Shown here one piece after another: positions 26,347-35,146 of a DNA stretch of 64,000 bases (positions are counted from its first letter, which is position 1; each line of letters opens with the position of its first letter). The position numbers and the translations under genes are program-made. The DNA is from an uncultured Desulfomonile sp. GTDB lineage: Bacteria > Desulfobacterota > Desulfomonilia > Desulfomonilales > Desulfomonilaceae. The DNA lies in assembly GCA_903952205.1 (NCBI GenBank), contig CAJBEZ010000015.1, positions 1 to 64,000 on the forward strand, written 5' to 3'. The notes beneath the pieces are model-generated. The model was not told the origin of the DNA, made no database searches, and worked only from the letters and a program-made list of their open reading frames with translations.

Positions 26347-26493
26347 GTCGTGAGCCTCCTTCCAGGGCTGAGCAATGTCTTGTTTTATAACAGAAATTTA
26401 GAGCCGATTCTTTATTAGCATGCCAAATTGAAGACTGGAAACCTGCAGGCAAATTGGATCAATCTGCGCAACATCCTCAGCCTGCACATGCGA

Positions 26494-27408
26494 TTACGCC
26501 GTTTTTTCTAATTCGGACTGCTGCTGGGCCTTGGACGCCGCTTTTTTTGCGGCCTGTTCAGCCTTTATGGTCTGTACCACATTGGCCTGTTTTTCGGGGT
26601 TCGTATACCTGAAAATGAACTGTTTGCTGCAAGCCCACACCGCTGCCTTAGCTGATTCTTCGTTGAGCTTTTCATAATCAACTTCTATACGGTCTCTTAC
26701 CATGGAAACAACATCCTTGGCTTTACGGGTGCAAGCGCCACAATGAATGCAACCCGCGCCGCATATACTTGAAACCACCTTTCCAGAATCCCGGCTGTTG
26801 CATGGCACATAACAAATGGCGTCTTTGGGAATGAGTTCGAGGACCTGCTTTGGACAGGCCTTCACGCAAACTCCGCAACCTGTGCACAAATCAGGATCAA
26901 TCACAGGCATGTTGTCTTTCATGTGAATAGCATGAAATGGGCAAGCCACTTCACAGTCCCCGTAACCGACACATGCGAATGTGCACTCATACGGACCGCC
27001 AAAAGCGATAGAGGCCCCCTGACAGGTGTCAAACCCAACGTATGAGTATTTCTTCTTGACGTTTCCTTCATTTCTGGAACATCGAATCACAGAAATTACT
27101 GGACTAGCGGCGCCGGCCGCCTTTCCAGTGAGGGCAGCCACCTTTTGCGCTACGACATCTTTCCCTGGCGCGCATTTGTTTGGAGGACATGCCGGGTCAG
27201 TAACCACGGCTTCAGCATAGGATTCGCAACCTGCAAAACCGCACGCTCCACAATTTGCGCCAGGCAAACATGCTCGAACAGCTTCTATCTTTGGATCAAT
27301 CTTGACAGCAAATTTCTTGGCGGCTAAAGCCAATACCAATCCGCACAAAAGGCCAAAAATTGCAAAGAAAACTGTTCCCATAAGAGCTATGCGCCAAACA
27401 TCTTCCAT
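26494..27408 (-). CDS. rnfB: Rnf complex subunit RnfB, ferredoxin-type
   Basis: 304 residues. N-terminal membrane helix (FFAIFGLLCGLVLALAAKKF), then the Fe-S domain CLPGANCGACGFAGCESYAEAV, then ferredoxin-like clusters CTGCGVCVKACP and CIHCGACTRKA plus a degenerate-looking CTFACVGYGDCEVACP region. RnfB accepts electrons from reduced ferredoxin and passes them into the complex. The C-terminus is short and alanine/lysine-rich, without the long extension of some proteobacterial forms. Ribosome-binding site AGAGGTGA. Last gene of rnfCDGEAB. Confidence 0.95.
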   Translation of the reverse strand: MEDVWRIALMGTVFFAIFGLLCGLVLALAAKKFAVKIDPKIEAVRACLPGANCGACGFAGCESYAEAVVTDPACPPNKCAPGKDVVAQKVAALTGKAAGAASPVISVIRCSRNEGNVKKKYSYVGFDTCQGASIAFGGPYECTFACVGYGDCEVACPFHAIHMKDNMPVIDPDLCTGCGVCVKACPKQVLELIPKDAICYVPCNSRDSGKVVSSICGAGCIHCGACTRKAKDVVSMVRDRIEVDYEKLNEESAKAAVWACSKQFIFRYTNPEKQANVVQTIKAEQAAKKAASKAQQQSELEKTA

Positions 27409-27459
27409 CTGAAGTCACCTCTGAGTGCCACGTTAAATATGGCCCGATTTTTCATGAAC

Positions 27460-28422
27460 TTAGAATATCGACAATCCCGAGAAACCAAGAAATGACAACG
27501 CAAACAGGCCCGCCACAACGAACGCTATAGGAAGACCTCGAAAAACCGCTGGGACTTTGCACAATTCAAGTTTCTCTCTGACGCAAGCCATCAAGAATAA
27601 CGCGAGAGCAAATCCAAGGCCAGCCCCCAATCCAAGGATCAGACTTTCCATGGGACCATTTCCACTGTCCGCGTTAATCAAGGGAACGGCAAGAATAATA
27701 CAGTTTGTAACTATCAGTACCAGGAATACACCCAGTTTCTTGAAAAGATAGGGATTGACCTTTCTCAAGATGGTATCCACCGCCTGAACAAAAATAGCCA
27801 CTGTCCCAATAAATACAATAATTTTCAAGAAACCCAAATGGAGCGGCTGGAGGACAAAAGTCAATAAAGCCCAGCACATTATTGCGCTTAATACCATGAC
27901 TATGGTGAAGGTTATTCCCATTCCGATAGATGTTTCTTTCTTCTGTGAGACGCCAAAGAATATGCAAAGACCCAAATACTTTGTGAAAACAAAGTTGTTT
28001 ATCAACATGGCTCCAAGGAATATCGTAAAAAGGATTTGGCCCTGGCTCTTTTTTACCATGAACATTACATTTCCCATGACCTTACCTTCAGATGTGACGT
28101 CCTTTGCCGTGACTTCATATTCACTTGAAAGATTAAGAGGTTCTCTGAATCTAATTAGGGCCGAAATCCTCTTAGCGTCGAGGGTCACCGACTCTACAGG
28201 CAATTGGATGTCGGGATCAGTTTTCTCGGACACCATGAAATTTGCAGTGTTTTTTGCCCATGCTTCATCTACCGGCATACCAAATGAAATCACGATTTCA
28301 TTATCTTTCTTGAATGATCCGGATCCGGTTCCCGCATCCGCAACGCCCAGCGCCATGACTGAGAGAAAGACACAAGACATGACTGTTATTATAGCCAAAT
28401 GTGATAGTTTATACTCTTTCAT
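27460..28422 (-). CDS. rnfA: Rnf complex subunit RnfA with N-terminal signal-anchor and Ig-like domain
   Basis: 320 residues from the ATG at 28422, placed one base after the rnfE stop. Residues about 128-320 are a normal RnfA (about 193 residues, six helices) with both conserved cysteines, C153 in KYLGLCIFFGVS and C241 in VTNCIIL. Before it lies an extra part absent from ordinary RnfA: a hydrophobic segment (residues 8-28, ending VADA like a signal-peptidase site) and a beta-sandwich-like domain (about 40-122) with the SbsA/Big_5 Ig-like pattern (NEIVISFGMPVDEAWA, LDAKRISALIRFREPLN, SSEYEVTAKDVTSEGKV). RnfA normally starts outside the cytoplasm, so the added domain would be extracytoplasmic (inference). 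Confidence 0.93.
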   Translation of the reverse strand: MKEYKLSHLAIITVMSCVFLSVMALGVADAGTGSGSFKKDNEIVISFGMPVDEAWAKNTANFMVSEKTDPDIQLPVESVTLDAKRISALIRFREPLNLSSEYEVTAKDVTSEGKVMGNVMFMVKKSQGQILFTIFLGAMLINNFVFTKYLGLCIFFGVSQKKETSIGMGITFTIVMVLSAIMCWALLTFVLQPLHLGFLKIIVFIGTVAIFVQAVDTILRKVNPYLFKKLGVFLVLIVTNCIILAVPLINADSGNGPMESLILGLGAGLGFALALFLMACVREKLELCKVPAVFRGLPIAFVVAGLFALSFLGFSGLSIF

Positions 28423-28423
28423 G

Positions 28424-29044
28424 TCAGTGGGCTCCTCCCGATGTTGGGATTTTTCCAGTGAGCTTGTATTCAATCCAGTTAAATATCGCCATAATAAAAC
28501 CAATCACGAAAAAACCGCCTGCTGGAAGGACCATTATAAGCAACGGGTTGAACCCTAGAATGTCAAATCCAAAAAGCTGACCAGTCCCAAAGAACTCCCT
28601 GATTGCTCCAATCAGGCAGAGACCAAACAAGAAACCAATCCCCATTCCAAGCCCGTCAAAGAAAGATGGTATTAGTGGTTCTTTTGATGCAAAGAGCTCC
28701 AGTCGAGAAATAATGATCGCAAAAACCACTATCAACTTTACGAACAACTCGACCTGCTTATAGACCTCCGGAGAGATGACCGGTAAGATCATGTCTATGA
28801 CTGTAACCCAAAGCGCAATTACTATGACGTACGCTGGTATTCTTATTCTTGGATGTATGAATGATTTGAATATCGCTACAGTGCAACTGGAAAACACCTG
28901 AACAAAAATTACGGCGAGCCCTAGCATCAAACCGTTTTGCACGGATGTTGTAACCGCAACAGCGGGACACATACTTAGCGCAAGGCGGAAGATAGGATTC
29001 TCAGGTATTAACCCGTTCCAGAGAAGTTGTACGTTCCTGTTCAC
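28424..29044 (-). CDS. rnfE: Rnf complex subunit RnfE, second metal cysteine missing
   Basis: 206 residues, six helices, homologous to RnfE/NqrD: SMCPAVAVTTSVQNGLMLG, LFASKEPLIPSFFDGLGMGIGF and GAIREFFGTGQLFG. RnfE and RnfA together hold an Fe or [2Fe-2S] centre within the membrane, using two cysteines from each in Na-NQR/Rnf. Here the first, C26, is present, but the second is lost: the usual LIVxNCIILGR reads LIVVFAIIISR, with F108-A109 replacing N-C. The DNA of this stretch (28681-28740) is unambiguous. Spacing with its neighbours is tight (12 bases to rnfG, 1 to rnfA). Confidence 0.93.
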   Translation of the reverse strand: MNRNVQLLWNGLIPENPIFRLALSMCPAVAVTTSVQNGLMLGLAVIFVQVFSSCTVAIFKSFIHPRIRIPAYVIVIALWVTVIDMILPVISPEVYKQVELFVKLIVVFAIIISRLELFASKEPLIPSFFDGLGMGIGFLFGLCLIGAIREFFGTGQLFGFDILGFNPLLIMVLPAGGFFVIGFIMAIFNWIEYKLTGKIPTSGGAH

Positions 29045-29056
29045 TTTTTACCTCCG

Positions 29057-29965
29057 CTAAAACGCAATACTTAATTGTTCTTTTCTTATAGCCTCGTCCA
29101 ATATCTCCAGCCGTTTTACGAATTTTTGCACCGTGTTTACGACTCCCTTGGTCAGGGCTCGGCTGGAAATTGTGGCTCCAGTTAGAGCGTAAATGTCATC
29201 GTTTAGGTGTTTTGTTTTGATTTCTTTGACCTGTTCAGCGGTTAGTCCCTTTTGCTTTGCCTTGACCGGATCCAACGACAACGCGTAATCAGCAGGCAAG
29301 GGTTCCTTAACCACACTGAGTTTCTTTATTAAATCCAGCGTTTTTCCGACAAATTGGTTTCTGAAAAAGTCTTTCTGGATCTCTGCGCCAAGACCGGGAT
29401 CTTCTTCAGAATAAGTAACAGCGACCCCACTAACTGTGAAATCGGGGGTCAACGACACCATCAATTTTATGAAAGTCTTGAAACCCTGTATCACTCCTGG
29501 GACTACATAACTGAGTCGTTTACCTCCACGGTCAGCCACAAATATGGTCTGAGCCCAGACCGATTTCGAGCCCTTTGGCAATGCCCCGTTTATGATGTTG
29601 TCCCTGTTGGCCTGATCAGCGAGTGACGATATTGAAGCGTCAATCGGAATTACGCGAACGGGCTTCCCCGAAAGATCAAGTTCCACGAGGACCACCTTAT
29701 CACCCTTTAATGGCAGCACGTAACCTAATGAGGTCTCACCCTGGGGTGAGGTGATTACATAGCGATAAACCGGAAAGATCTTCAAATCATCAGGCGCCTT
29801 TTCGTCAGATCCAAAGCCAAGCAGTCCCTGAATGGTTTTCTGCTCTGTCCGTTCTTCATTAAGCTTTCTGGCGTGATCCGTCTTTGCGTAAACAAAACCA
29901 AGTATCAACGAAGCCGCTATGCAGACAGCCGTCAAACTCATTGTAATTTTAAAGATTTCTTTCAT
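29057..29965 (-). CDS. rnfG: Rnf complex subunit RnfG, covalent-FMN binding
   Basis: 302 residues, longer than the usual 180-220. One N-terminal membrane helix (FKITMSLTAVCIAASLILGFVYA), then a large extracytoplasmic FMN-binding domain. The flavinylation motif is near the C-terminus: DIYALTGATISSRALT, where the Thr of T-G-A-T is linked to FMN through phosphodiester by ApbE. The extra length is in the middle, between residues 45 and 200. No apbE is in the window. Ribosome-binding site AGAGGT. Confidence 0.95.
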   Translation of the reverse strand: MKEIFKITMSLTAVCIAASLILGFVYAKTDHARKLNEERTEQKTIQGLLGFGSDEKAPDDLKIFPVYRYVITSPQGETSLGYVLPLKGDKVVLVELDLSGKPVRVIPIDASISSLADQANRDNIINGALPKGSKSVWAQTIFVADRGGKRLSYVVPGVIQGFKTFIKLMVSLTPDFTVSGVAVTYSEEDPGLGAEIQKDFFRNQFVGKTLDLIKKLSVVKEPLPADYALSLDPVKAKQKGLTAEQVKEIKTKHLNDDIYALTGATISSRALTKGVVNTVQKFVKRLEILDEAIRKEQLSIAF

Positions 29966-29982
29966 TGAAACCTCTTTCGAAA

Positions 29983-31026
29983 CTATTTAACGGCCGCAAC
30001 TGGAGCGGCCTTGGGGGGAGCAAACCGCTTCGGCTGAAACCATTCATCCAACGCGGGCGTCAAGCAGTTCATAAGAAGTATCGCATAACAAACACCTTCC
30101 GGATAGCCACCCTTTAGGCGTATCAAAACGGTCAGCCCTCCCACACCGAACCCAAACAAAAGCTGCGCTGACTTGAGGGTTGGTGACGTAACGTAATCCG
30201 TGGCCATGTAAAAAGCTCCCAGCATAAGGCCTCCGGACAATACGTGAACCAGGGGGGCGCCGCTGAACCAGGTTTCCCCACCGAAAATCCAGGCTATCAG
30301 AGCCGCAGATCCGAGTGTGGAAACGGGAATATGCCAGGTGATGATTTTTCTACTCATCAGAAACAGGCCACCCAGCAAAATTAATAGAGCGGAAGTCTCC
30401 CCGATACAACCAGGCTTGAAGCCCACAAAAAAGTTCCAATAGATGGTGTCAATTCCGCCAAACTGCTGCACAAGAGCTTTCATGCCGTATTGTTTTACAA
30501 CAGCAAGTGGTGTGGCTGTCGATATGGCGTCCAAGGCGCCGGAGCCCAGAAAAACGTCCCACACGCCTTTTGACAACTGCTGGGGAGGTATCCACGCTGT
30601 AGTTATCGCCACAGGAAAGGACGCCTGTAGAAGAGCCCGACCCACAAGCGCCGGATTCCAGACATTGTAGCCAAGTCCACCCATGAGTTCCTTGGTTATA
30701 AACATAGCGGCTACGGCGCCAATCATCGGTAAATAATATGGAACGCCTGGAGGGATAACGAATGCAAGCAGGATGCCTGTCAAAACAGCGCTTCCATCGG
30801 TAACAGTTACCGAGCGCCCCATTGCCTTCTGTGATATGGCTTCCACAACCACGCACGAAAGCACACTAACCAATGTTATGATCAGGCTTCTAAAACCAAA
30901 ATTATAGATGGATAATATCAAGACCGGCATTAAGCTGGCCGATACAGTCCACATGATCTGGGCGGTGGTGGTCCCTTTTCTTATATGCGGGGATACCGAA
31001 ACAGCCCATTCTGGCTTAGAAGTCAT
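29983..31026 (-). CDS. rnfD: Rnf complex subunit RnfD
   Basis: 347 residues, around nine helices, RnfD/NqrB family, which binds a covalent FMN and contributes to ion translocation. The flavinylation region DAISTATPLAVVKQ is present (family S-x-A-T-P). Opening SVSPHIRKGTTTAQIMWTVSASLMPVL is typical. The ATG at 31026 has no nearby ribosome-binding site; a GGGAGGA lies about 36 bases further up without an in-frame standard start. A 173-base gap, unusually long for this operon, separates it from rnfC. Confidence 0.95.
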   Translation of the reverse strand: MTSKPEWAVSVSPHIRKGTTTAQIMWTVSASLMPVLILSIYNFGFRSLIITLVSVLSCVVVEAISQKAMGRSVTVTDGSAVLTGILLAFVIPPGVPYYLPMIGAVAAMFITKELMGGLGYNVWNPALVGRALLQASFPVAITTAWIPPQQLSKGVWDVFLGSGALDAISTATPLAVVKQYGMKALVQQFGGIDTIYWNFFVGFKPGCIGETSALLILLGGLFLMSRKIITWHIPVSTLGSAALIAWIFGGETWFSGAPLVHVLSGGLMLGAFYMATDYVTSPTLKSAQLLFGFGVGGLTVLIRLKGGYPEGVCYAILLMNCLTPALDEWFQPKRFAPPKAAPVAAVK

Positions 31027-31199
31027 GTTTCTGGAATCTAACGTTTCGATGGTCCCATCCTCCCTTGTATGTAATGGGTCTCAAAATGATTGACCAGTTT
31101 TCCTCTTATAGTAGACAATTCAATTCATGGCGGTTGATCTCAGGTTTTCACAATGGGGTTGGAATGCTGGATCAGCCGCCTGATGGCGCCTCGGCTATT

Positions 31200-32543
31200 T
31201 CAGCCTCTTTTTTTGATAGCTATTTTTGCCAGTCTCGCAAACTGCACCAGGGGCCGTTTTGCGGGACAGACATAAGCGCAACAACCGCATTCAAAACAAT
31301 CAAAGATTCCGAATTTCTCTGTCAAATGTCCCCTTCCTGCTTCAACATAAAGGGCGACTTCCTTTGGGCTGAGTCCCATAGGACAGGCTTCCATGCACCA
31401 ACCACAATGGATGCAAGGACCAAATTCGCCTAGATCAGTCTCCGAACTATTCAGAAATAGAACACCTGAAGTGGTTTTCGTAACCGGCACGTCGAGCGAT
31501 GAAATTGCGAAACCCATCATGGGACCACCGGAAACTATCTTGACAACGTCCTTGGCTCCCCCCAGATAATTCACGACATCCGACAACAGGGTTCCAACCT
31601 TGATTTGAAGGTTGGCTTGTCTATGCAAAGCCCTGCCGGAAAAAGTAGCCACCTTCTCGTAAACCGGCTTCTGCATTGTAGCGGCCTCAAACACGGCCAG
31701 TGTCGTAGAGATGTTCTGCACGATTACACCAACATCGAACGGCAACCCACCTCCGGGGACGGACCTCTTGGTTAGTGAGTAAATGAGTTGCTTCTCGGAC
31801 CCTTGAGGATACTTGACGTCCATACCCTGAACCTTGATTACGTCATCATCTTTGCCGGCCAATTGTTGAGCCGCTTTGTTCATGGTATTAATGGCGTCAG
31901 GCTTGTTCAGTTCGATACCTATTATCCCCTGCTTGATCCCAAGAATTTTCAGGATAATCTTGGCGCCTTCGATTATCTTTTCCGGATATTCGAGCATGAG
32001 GCGGTGATCTGTAGTCAGATAGGGCTCGCATTCAGCGCCATTAAGAACCAATGTATCTATTTTGGCGTTTGGCGGAGGAGACAGCTTAACGAAGGTTGGG
32101 AATCCGGCCCCTCCCATACCAACTATCCCAGCGTTTTTTACCCTAGCCAAAAGCTGTTCACGAGAAAGTTTCCTCCAATCTTCGCTGTCATATTGTCTTG
32201 GAGGGGCTTCTGGATCTCGATCTATTATTACCGCGTCGCATCTTACCATTGTGGGATGAGGTCTTGGTTCTATAGCCTTCACAACTCCTGTGACGCTGCT
32301 GTGAATGGAAGCGCCCAGAGCCTTTTCCACGACCGCGATTTCCTCACCTTCCTGAACTTCCTGTTTCTTTTTTACAGTTGGTTTGGCAATAGCTCCAAAA
32401 TGCATGGACAATGGCAGTACAACCTGGCTGGGAGGGGGCATAACCTCGATCGCCAGGCCCTCAGTCAACTCTTTGTGTTCATCGGGATGAATCCCACCTT
32501 TAGCAAATGTAGTTCCGGCCATAGTACCTCTTGCTTTTGTCAA
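31200..32543 (-). CDS. rnfC: Rnf complex subunit RnfC
   Basis: 447 residues. NADH/FMN-binding NuoF-like region (VGMGGAGFPTFVKLSPP, VLNGAECEPYLTTDHRLMLE, GVIVQNISTTLAVFEA) followed by two [4Fe-4S] motifs CIHCGWCMEACP and CFECGCCAYVCPAKRP. RnfC is the soluble NADH-interacting subunit. Short C-terminus without long Ala/Lys repeats. First gene of the minus-strand operon rnfCDGEAB, the clostridial-type order. Confidence 0.95.
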   Translation of the reverse strand: MTKARGTMAGTTFAKGGIHPDEHKELTEGLAIEVMPPPSQVVLPLSMHFGAIAKPTVKKKQEVQEGEEIAVVEKALGASIHSSVTGVVKAIEPRPHPTMVRCDAVIIDRDPEAPPRQYDSEDWRKLSREQLLARVKNAGIVGMGGAGFPTFVKLSPPPNAKIDTLVLNGAECEPYLTTDHRLMLEYPEKIIEGAKIILKILGIKQGIIGIELNKPDAINTMNKAAQQLAGKDDDVIKVQGMDVKYPQGSEKQLIYSLTKRSVPGGGLPFDVGVIVQNISTTLAVFEAATMQKPVYEKVATFSGRALHRQANLQIKVGTLLSDVVNYLGGAKDVVKIVSGGPMMGFAISSLDVPVTKTTSGVLFLNSSETDLGEFGPCIHCGWCMEACPMGLSPKEVALYVEAGRGHLTEKFGIFDCFECGCCAYVCPAKRPLVQFARLAKIAIKKRG

Positions 32544-32645
32544 CGCCCGGCTAGCATATTCCGTCCAGTCTCCTGAAATCCCATCTATTCATAGACCTCT
32601 GGACGGTATCCGGATGCGTTCTGTATCATCTTATATTCTTGATTA

Positions 32646-32702
32646 CGAGAGTGCGTTCTGAACTCTCGACAGGCTGTGCGATTCTCGTCTGAACTTAGTT
32701 CA
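32646..32702. promoter_or_regulatory. Inverted repeats in the rnf leader region
   Basis: Two palindromic sites 100 to 160 bases upstream of rnfC: CGAGAGT/ACTCTCG (32646-32652 and 32662-32668) as a hairpin, and TGAACT-T-AGTTCA (32690-32702) as an operator-like dyad. A weak minus-strand promoter (TTGACA at 32742-32747) lies just upstream, so the sites fall in or near the rnf promoter. No regulator identified. Confidence 0.3.
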
Positions 32703-32791
32703 TATACAGCATTTTAGACTAATGAATAGACGCTCCAGTGTCAAGAATTTATTGGTCTTACTTGAACTCACGCTGAACGAGGAGGGGAAAA

Positions 32792-32929
32792 ATGGAAAAA
32801 AATTGTATCAATTGAGGACACAGCGCTGGAAGGTATGCGTGGTTGAAACCAGACAGTCAAAAGACTCGTATCATCTTTGCGATTGCCGATGGTTTGTTTG
32901 AGCAAACCAAACATCCAGAAGCTTTCTAG
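32792..32929 (+). CDS. Candidate small selenoprotein with C-x-x-U motif (TGA read-through)
   Basis: ATG at 32792 sits six bases after a near-perfect AGGAGG. The frame runs MEKNCIN, then a TGA at 32813-32815, then a further 37 sense codons (GHSAGRYAWLKPDSQKTRII and onward) to TAG at 32927-32929. If the TGA is selenocysteine, the product is 45 residues with C-I-N-U, a thioredoxin-like redox motif. A short hairpin CAC-(A)-GCG / TGC-GTG begins about four bases after the TGA, with GGT in its loop 17-19 bases downstream, similar in position to bacterial SECIS elements. Alternatives: a C-x-x-C zinc-ribbon pseudogene, a 7-residue peptide, or chance. No selenocysteine machinery is in the window. Confidence 0.3.
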
Positions 32930-32981
32930 CCTTAAAGACTAACGTCCAAAAGCGCATTGCACACGATGAACAGGGCTAAAT

Positions 32982-34061
32982 TCAATTAGTGAATGAGTCT
33001 TTCACGGCTTCCGTCTGGAAATGCATGATGAGCGGATCAATCAGATCGTCGAGCTTCCCTTCCATAATGTCTTCCAAACGATAAAGCGTTAGGCCTATCC
33101 TGTGATCGGAGACCCTATTTTGAGGGAAGTTATAGGTTCTGATTCTCTCCGAGCGATCCCCCGATCCAACCTGACTCTTCCTCTCCTTGCTGATTTCAGA
33201 ATCTCTTTCTTGCTCCATTTTGTCCAGGAGGCGGGCCTGAAGAATCTTGATGGCTTTTGCCTTGTTTTTGTGTTGAGATTTTTCGTCCTGGCAGGTAACC
33301 ACAATGTTGGACGGCAAGTGGGTCACTCTGACCGCTGAGTCAGTTGTATTGACACTTTGGCCGCCTGGGCCCGATGACCTGTAAACGTCTATCTTAAGGT
33401 CTTTTGGATCAATGCTGATTTCTAAGTCATCGGCCTCCGGCAAAACAGCCACGGTAATGGCTGACGTATGAATGCGTCCCTGAGATTCCGTCAGTGGAAC
33501 TCTTTGAACCCGGTGAACACCGCGCTCATACTTGAGCCTGGAAAATGCTCCATCTCCTTGTATAAGAGCTATAACTTCCTTGAGTCCTCCGGTGGCGCTG
33601 TTTGATACCGACATCATCTCAACTTTCCACTTCCTAAATTCCGCATATCGGCAGTAGGCCCTGAACAAATCGGCCGCAAAAAGGGCCGCTTCCTCTCCGC
33701 CTGTTCCGGCTCTGATTTCAAGAAATATGTTTTTCTCGTCATAAGGATCTACAGGAATCAAAAGAAAATTAATTTTGCGCTCGAACTCGCTCCTGCGTTC
33801 GATCAGCGCCGCCAGATCTTCACGAGCCATTCCGACCAGTTCAGGATCTTCCCCTTCTGAAATGATTCCTTCAAGTTCGTTGATTTCACGAACCACATCA
33901 CTGAGGTTTCGGTAAGCTTTAATTATATCGCTGAGGTCCGCCTGTTCCTTAGAAAATTTCCTTAGCAGGTTATGATCTGAAACTACTTCCGGCCTGGATA
34001 GCTCCGAGTTAAGTTCTTCATACCTCTTGCTCAGTTCTTCGAGTTTCTCAATTACTTGCAT
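32982..34061 (-). CDS. prfA: Peptide chain release factor 1
   Basis: 359 residues. GGQ motif in [21 protein letters not shown] (peptidyl-tRNA hydrolysis) and the stop-codon-reading P-x-T tripeptide region [18 protein letters not shown], here P-L-T. RF1 reads UAA and UAG. It lies nine bases after the DUF1385 gene, the last of the conserved rho-rpmE-DUF1385-prfA run. The prmC methyltransferase, often next, is absent. Confidence 0.97.
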   Translation of the reverse strand: MQVIEKLEELSKRYEELNSELSRPEVVSDHNLLRKFSKEQADLSDIIKAYRNLSDVVREINELEGIISEGEDPELVGMAREDLAALIERRSEFERKINFLLIPVDPYDEKNIFLEIRAGTGGEEAALFAADLFRAYCRYAEFRKWKVEMMSVSNSATGGLKEVIALIQGDGAFSRLKYERGVHRVQRVPLTESQGRIHTSAITVAVLPEADDLEISIDPKDLKIDVYRSSGPGGQSVNTTDSAVRVTHLPSNIVVTCQDEKSQHKNKAKAIKILQARLLDKMEQERDSEISKERKSQVGSGDRSERIRTYNFPQNRVSDHRIGLTLYRLEDIMEGKLDDLIDPLIMHFQTEAVKDSFTN

Positions 34062-34070
34062 AACATAAAC

Positions 34071-35039
34071 TCATGCCGAGGTTTTAACTTCGGCCCATTC
34101 TTGTTCCTTTTCAAGCGTTTTCTTCAGTGCAACTATCGCAACCTCGAGTTGATCATCGGAAGGTTCACGAGTGGTAAGTTTTTGGAGCCACAGGCCAGGA
34201 GCAAGCATTGCGGCCAGGAATACGTTGTGATGTCTATCCCCAAGACGTATGAGCTCATACGAAATTCCGGCAATTGGTGGCAGCAGAGCGATCTTAACCA
34301 GTATGAAAAAGGCATTGGTAATAATTCGGTTGCCGAAGAGTTCCTTGGGTACAAGAGGAAACACCAATGTGAAAAGAAAAATGCTGAACATCAGGACGAG
34401 CAATATAAAAGCTGTGCCACATCTTGGATGGAGAGTTGGGTATTTCCGAGCATTTTCGACAGTGAGCTCGTCTCCCTTTTCGTACGCGTGAATGGATTTA
34501 TGTTCAGCTCCATGGTACTGAAAAACCCTCCGAATTTCACCGAGCAAAGATATCAAGGCAATATACGCCACAAAAATGCTGACTTTGATTACGCCATCTA
34601 TTACATGGAACCATATACTGCTTACACCGAGATCGGCTCCTATCAGAGTCCCTATTCCCAAAGTGGCCAGGTGGGGTACAACGACAAACAGCAGAATGGC
34701 GCCTCCCAAGGCGAAAGCTATAGTCCCGGCGAGAGCCAGTGGGCTTAACTTTTCTTCTTCTTCTCCAAGAGCTTCCTGGGCTGAATAAGTTAAAGCCTGA
34801 ATGCCATTGAAAAGCGCTTCATACAATACTATGCATCCTCTTAGAAAGGGTTTTTTCAAGAAAGGCCACTTTTCCATGGGAGAATACCATCTGTCTTCAC
34901 GCACCGACAACTGTCCATCAGGTCTCCGAACGACTACAGTGAATGTCTTAGGAGCTCGCATCATGATGCCCTCGATGACAGCCTGTCCTCCGACCTTTAT
35001 CCGGCCAACCGTGGAGCAAGAATCATTGTTTAAGATCAT
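34071..35039 (-). CDS. DUF1385 membrane protein
   Basis: About 322 residues from the ATG at 35039 (the open frame begins at 35123). DUF1385 signatures: IKVGGQAVIEGIMMRAP, the Y-H-G-A-E-H-K-x-I-H-A-Y-E motif and TLHPRCGTAFILLV, plus five or so hydrophobic helices. The HGAEHK and HPRCGT segments are strongly conserved and could bind metal. The family is widely found next to prfA and rpmE, as here, but its function is unknown. Confidence 0.9.
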   Translation of the reverse strand: MILNNDSCSTVGRIKVGGQAVIEGIMMRAPKTFTVVVRRPDGQLSVREDRWYSPMEKWPFLKKPFLRGCIVLYEALFNGIQALTYSAQEALGEEEEKLSPLALAGTIAFALGGAILLFVVVPHLATLGIGTLIGADLGVSSIWFHVIDGVIKVSIFVAYIALISLLGEIRRVFQYHGAEHKSIHAYEKGDELTVENARKYPTLHPRCGTAFILLVLMFSIFLFTLVFPLVPKELFGNRIITNAFFILVKIALLPPIAGISYELIRLGDRHHNVFLAAMLAPGLWLQKLTTREPSDDQLEVAIVALKKTLEKEQEWAEVKTSA

Positions 35040-35146
35040 AAACCTAGACTTTCTAAAAATGTGTAACACGTAAGAACTTGCCAACTTGTTGTCCGGCAAT
35101 AATTGATCCGCCAGACAGAACATTTAGTTCCAACGAATCAAGTAAA

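Noticed and set aside
27896-28558. 220-codon plus-strand open frame
   Set aside because: Antisense to rnfA and rnfE, no motif.
31027-31199. Extended RnfD start (ATC) behind the GGGAGGA in the rnfC-rnfD gap
   Set aside because: ATC is a very rare start, and the ATG at 31026 already gives a normal RnfD N-terminus.
31788-32576. 262-codon plus-strand open frame
   Set aside because: It is antisense to rnfC, whose protein is fully conserved; the plus-strand product has no recognisable motif or ribosome-binding site.
32890-32907. GGTTTG/CAAACC hairpin as a terminator of prfA
   Set aside because: No T-run on either strand after the stem; it lies inside the candidate small ORF.
33480-33530. P-L-T instead of P-A-T in the RF1 stop-codon-reading tripeptide
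   Set aside because: The middle residue of the P-x-T motif is variable in bacterial RF1 (for example P-E-T), so it does not indicate altered decoding.
34056-34748. 230-codon plus-strand open frame
   Set aside because: Antisense shadow of the conserved DUF1385 gene; composition unlike a protein.
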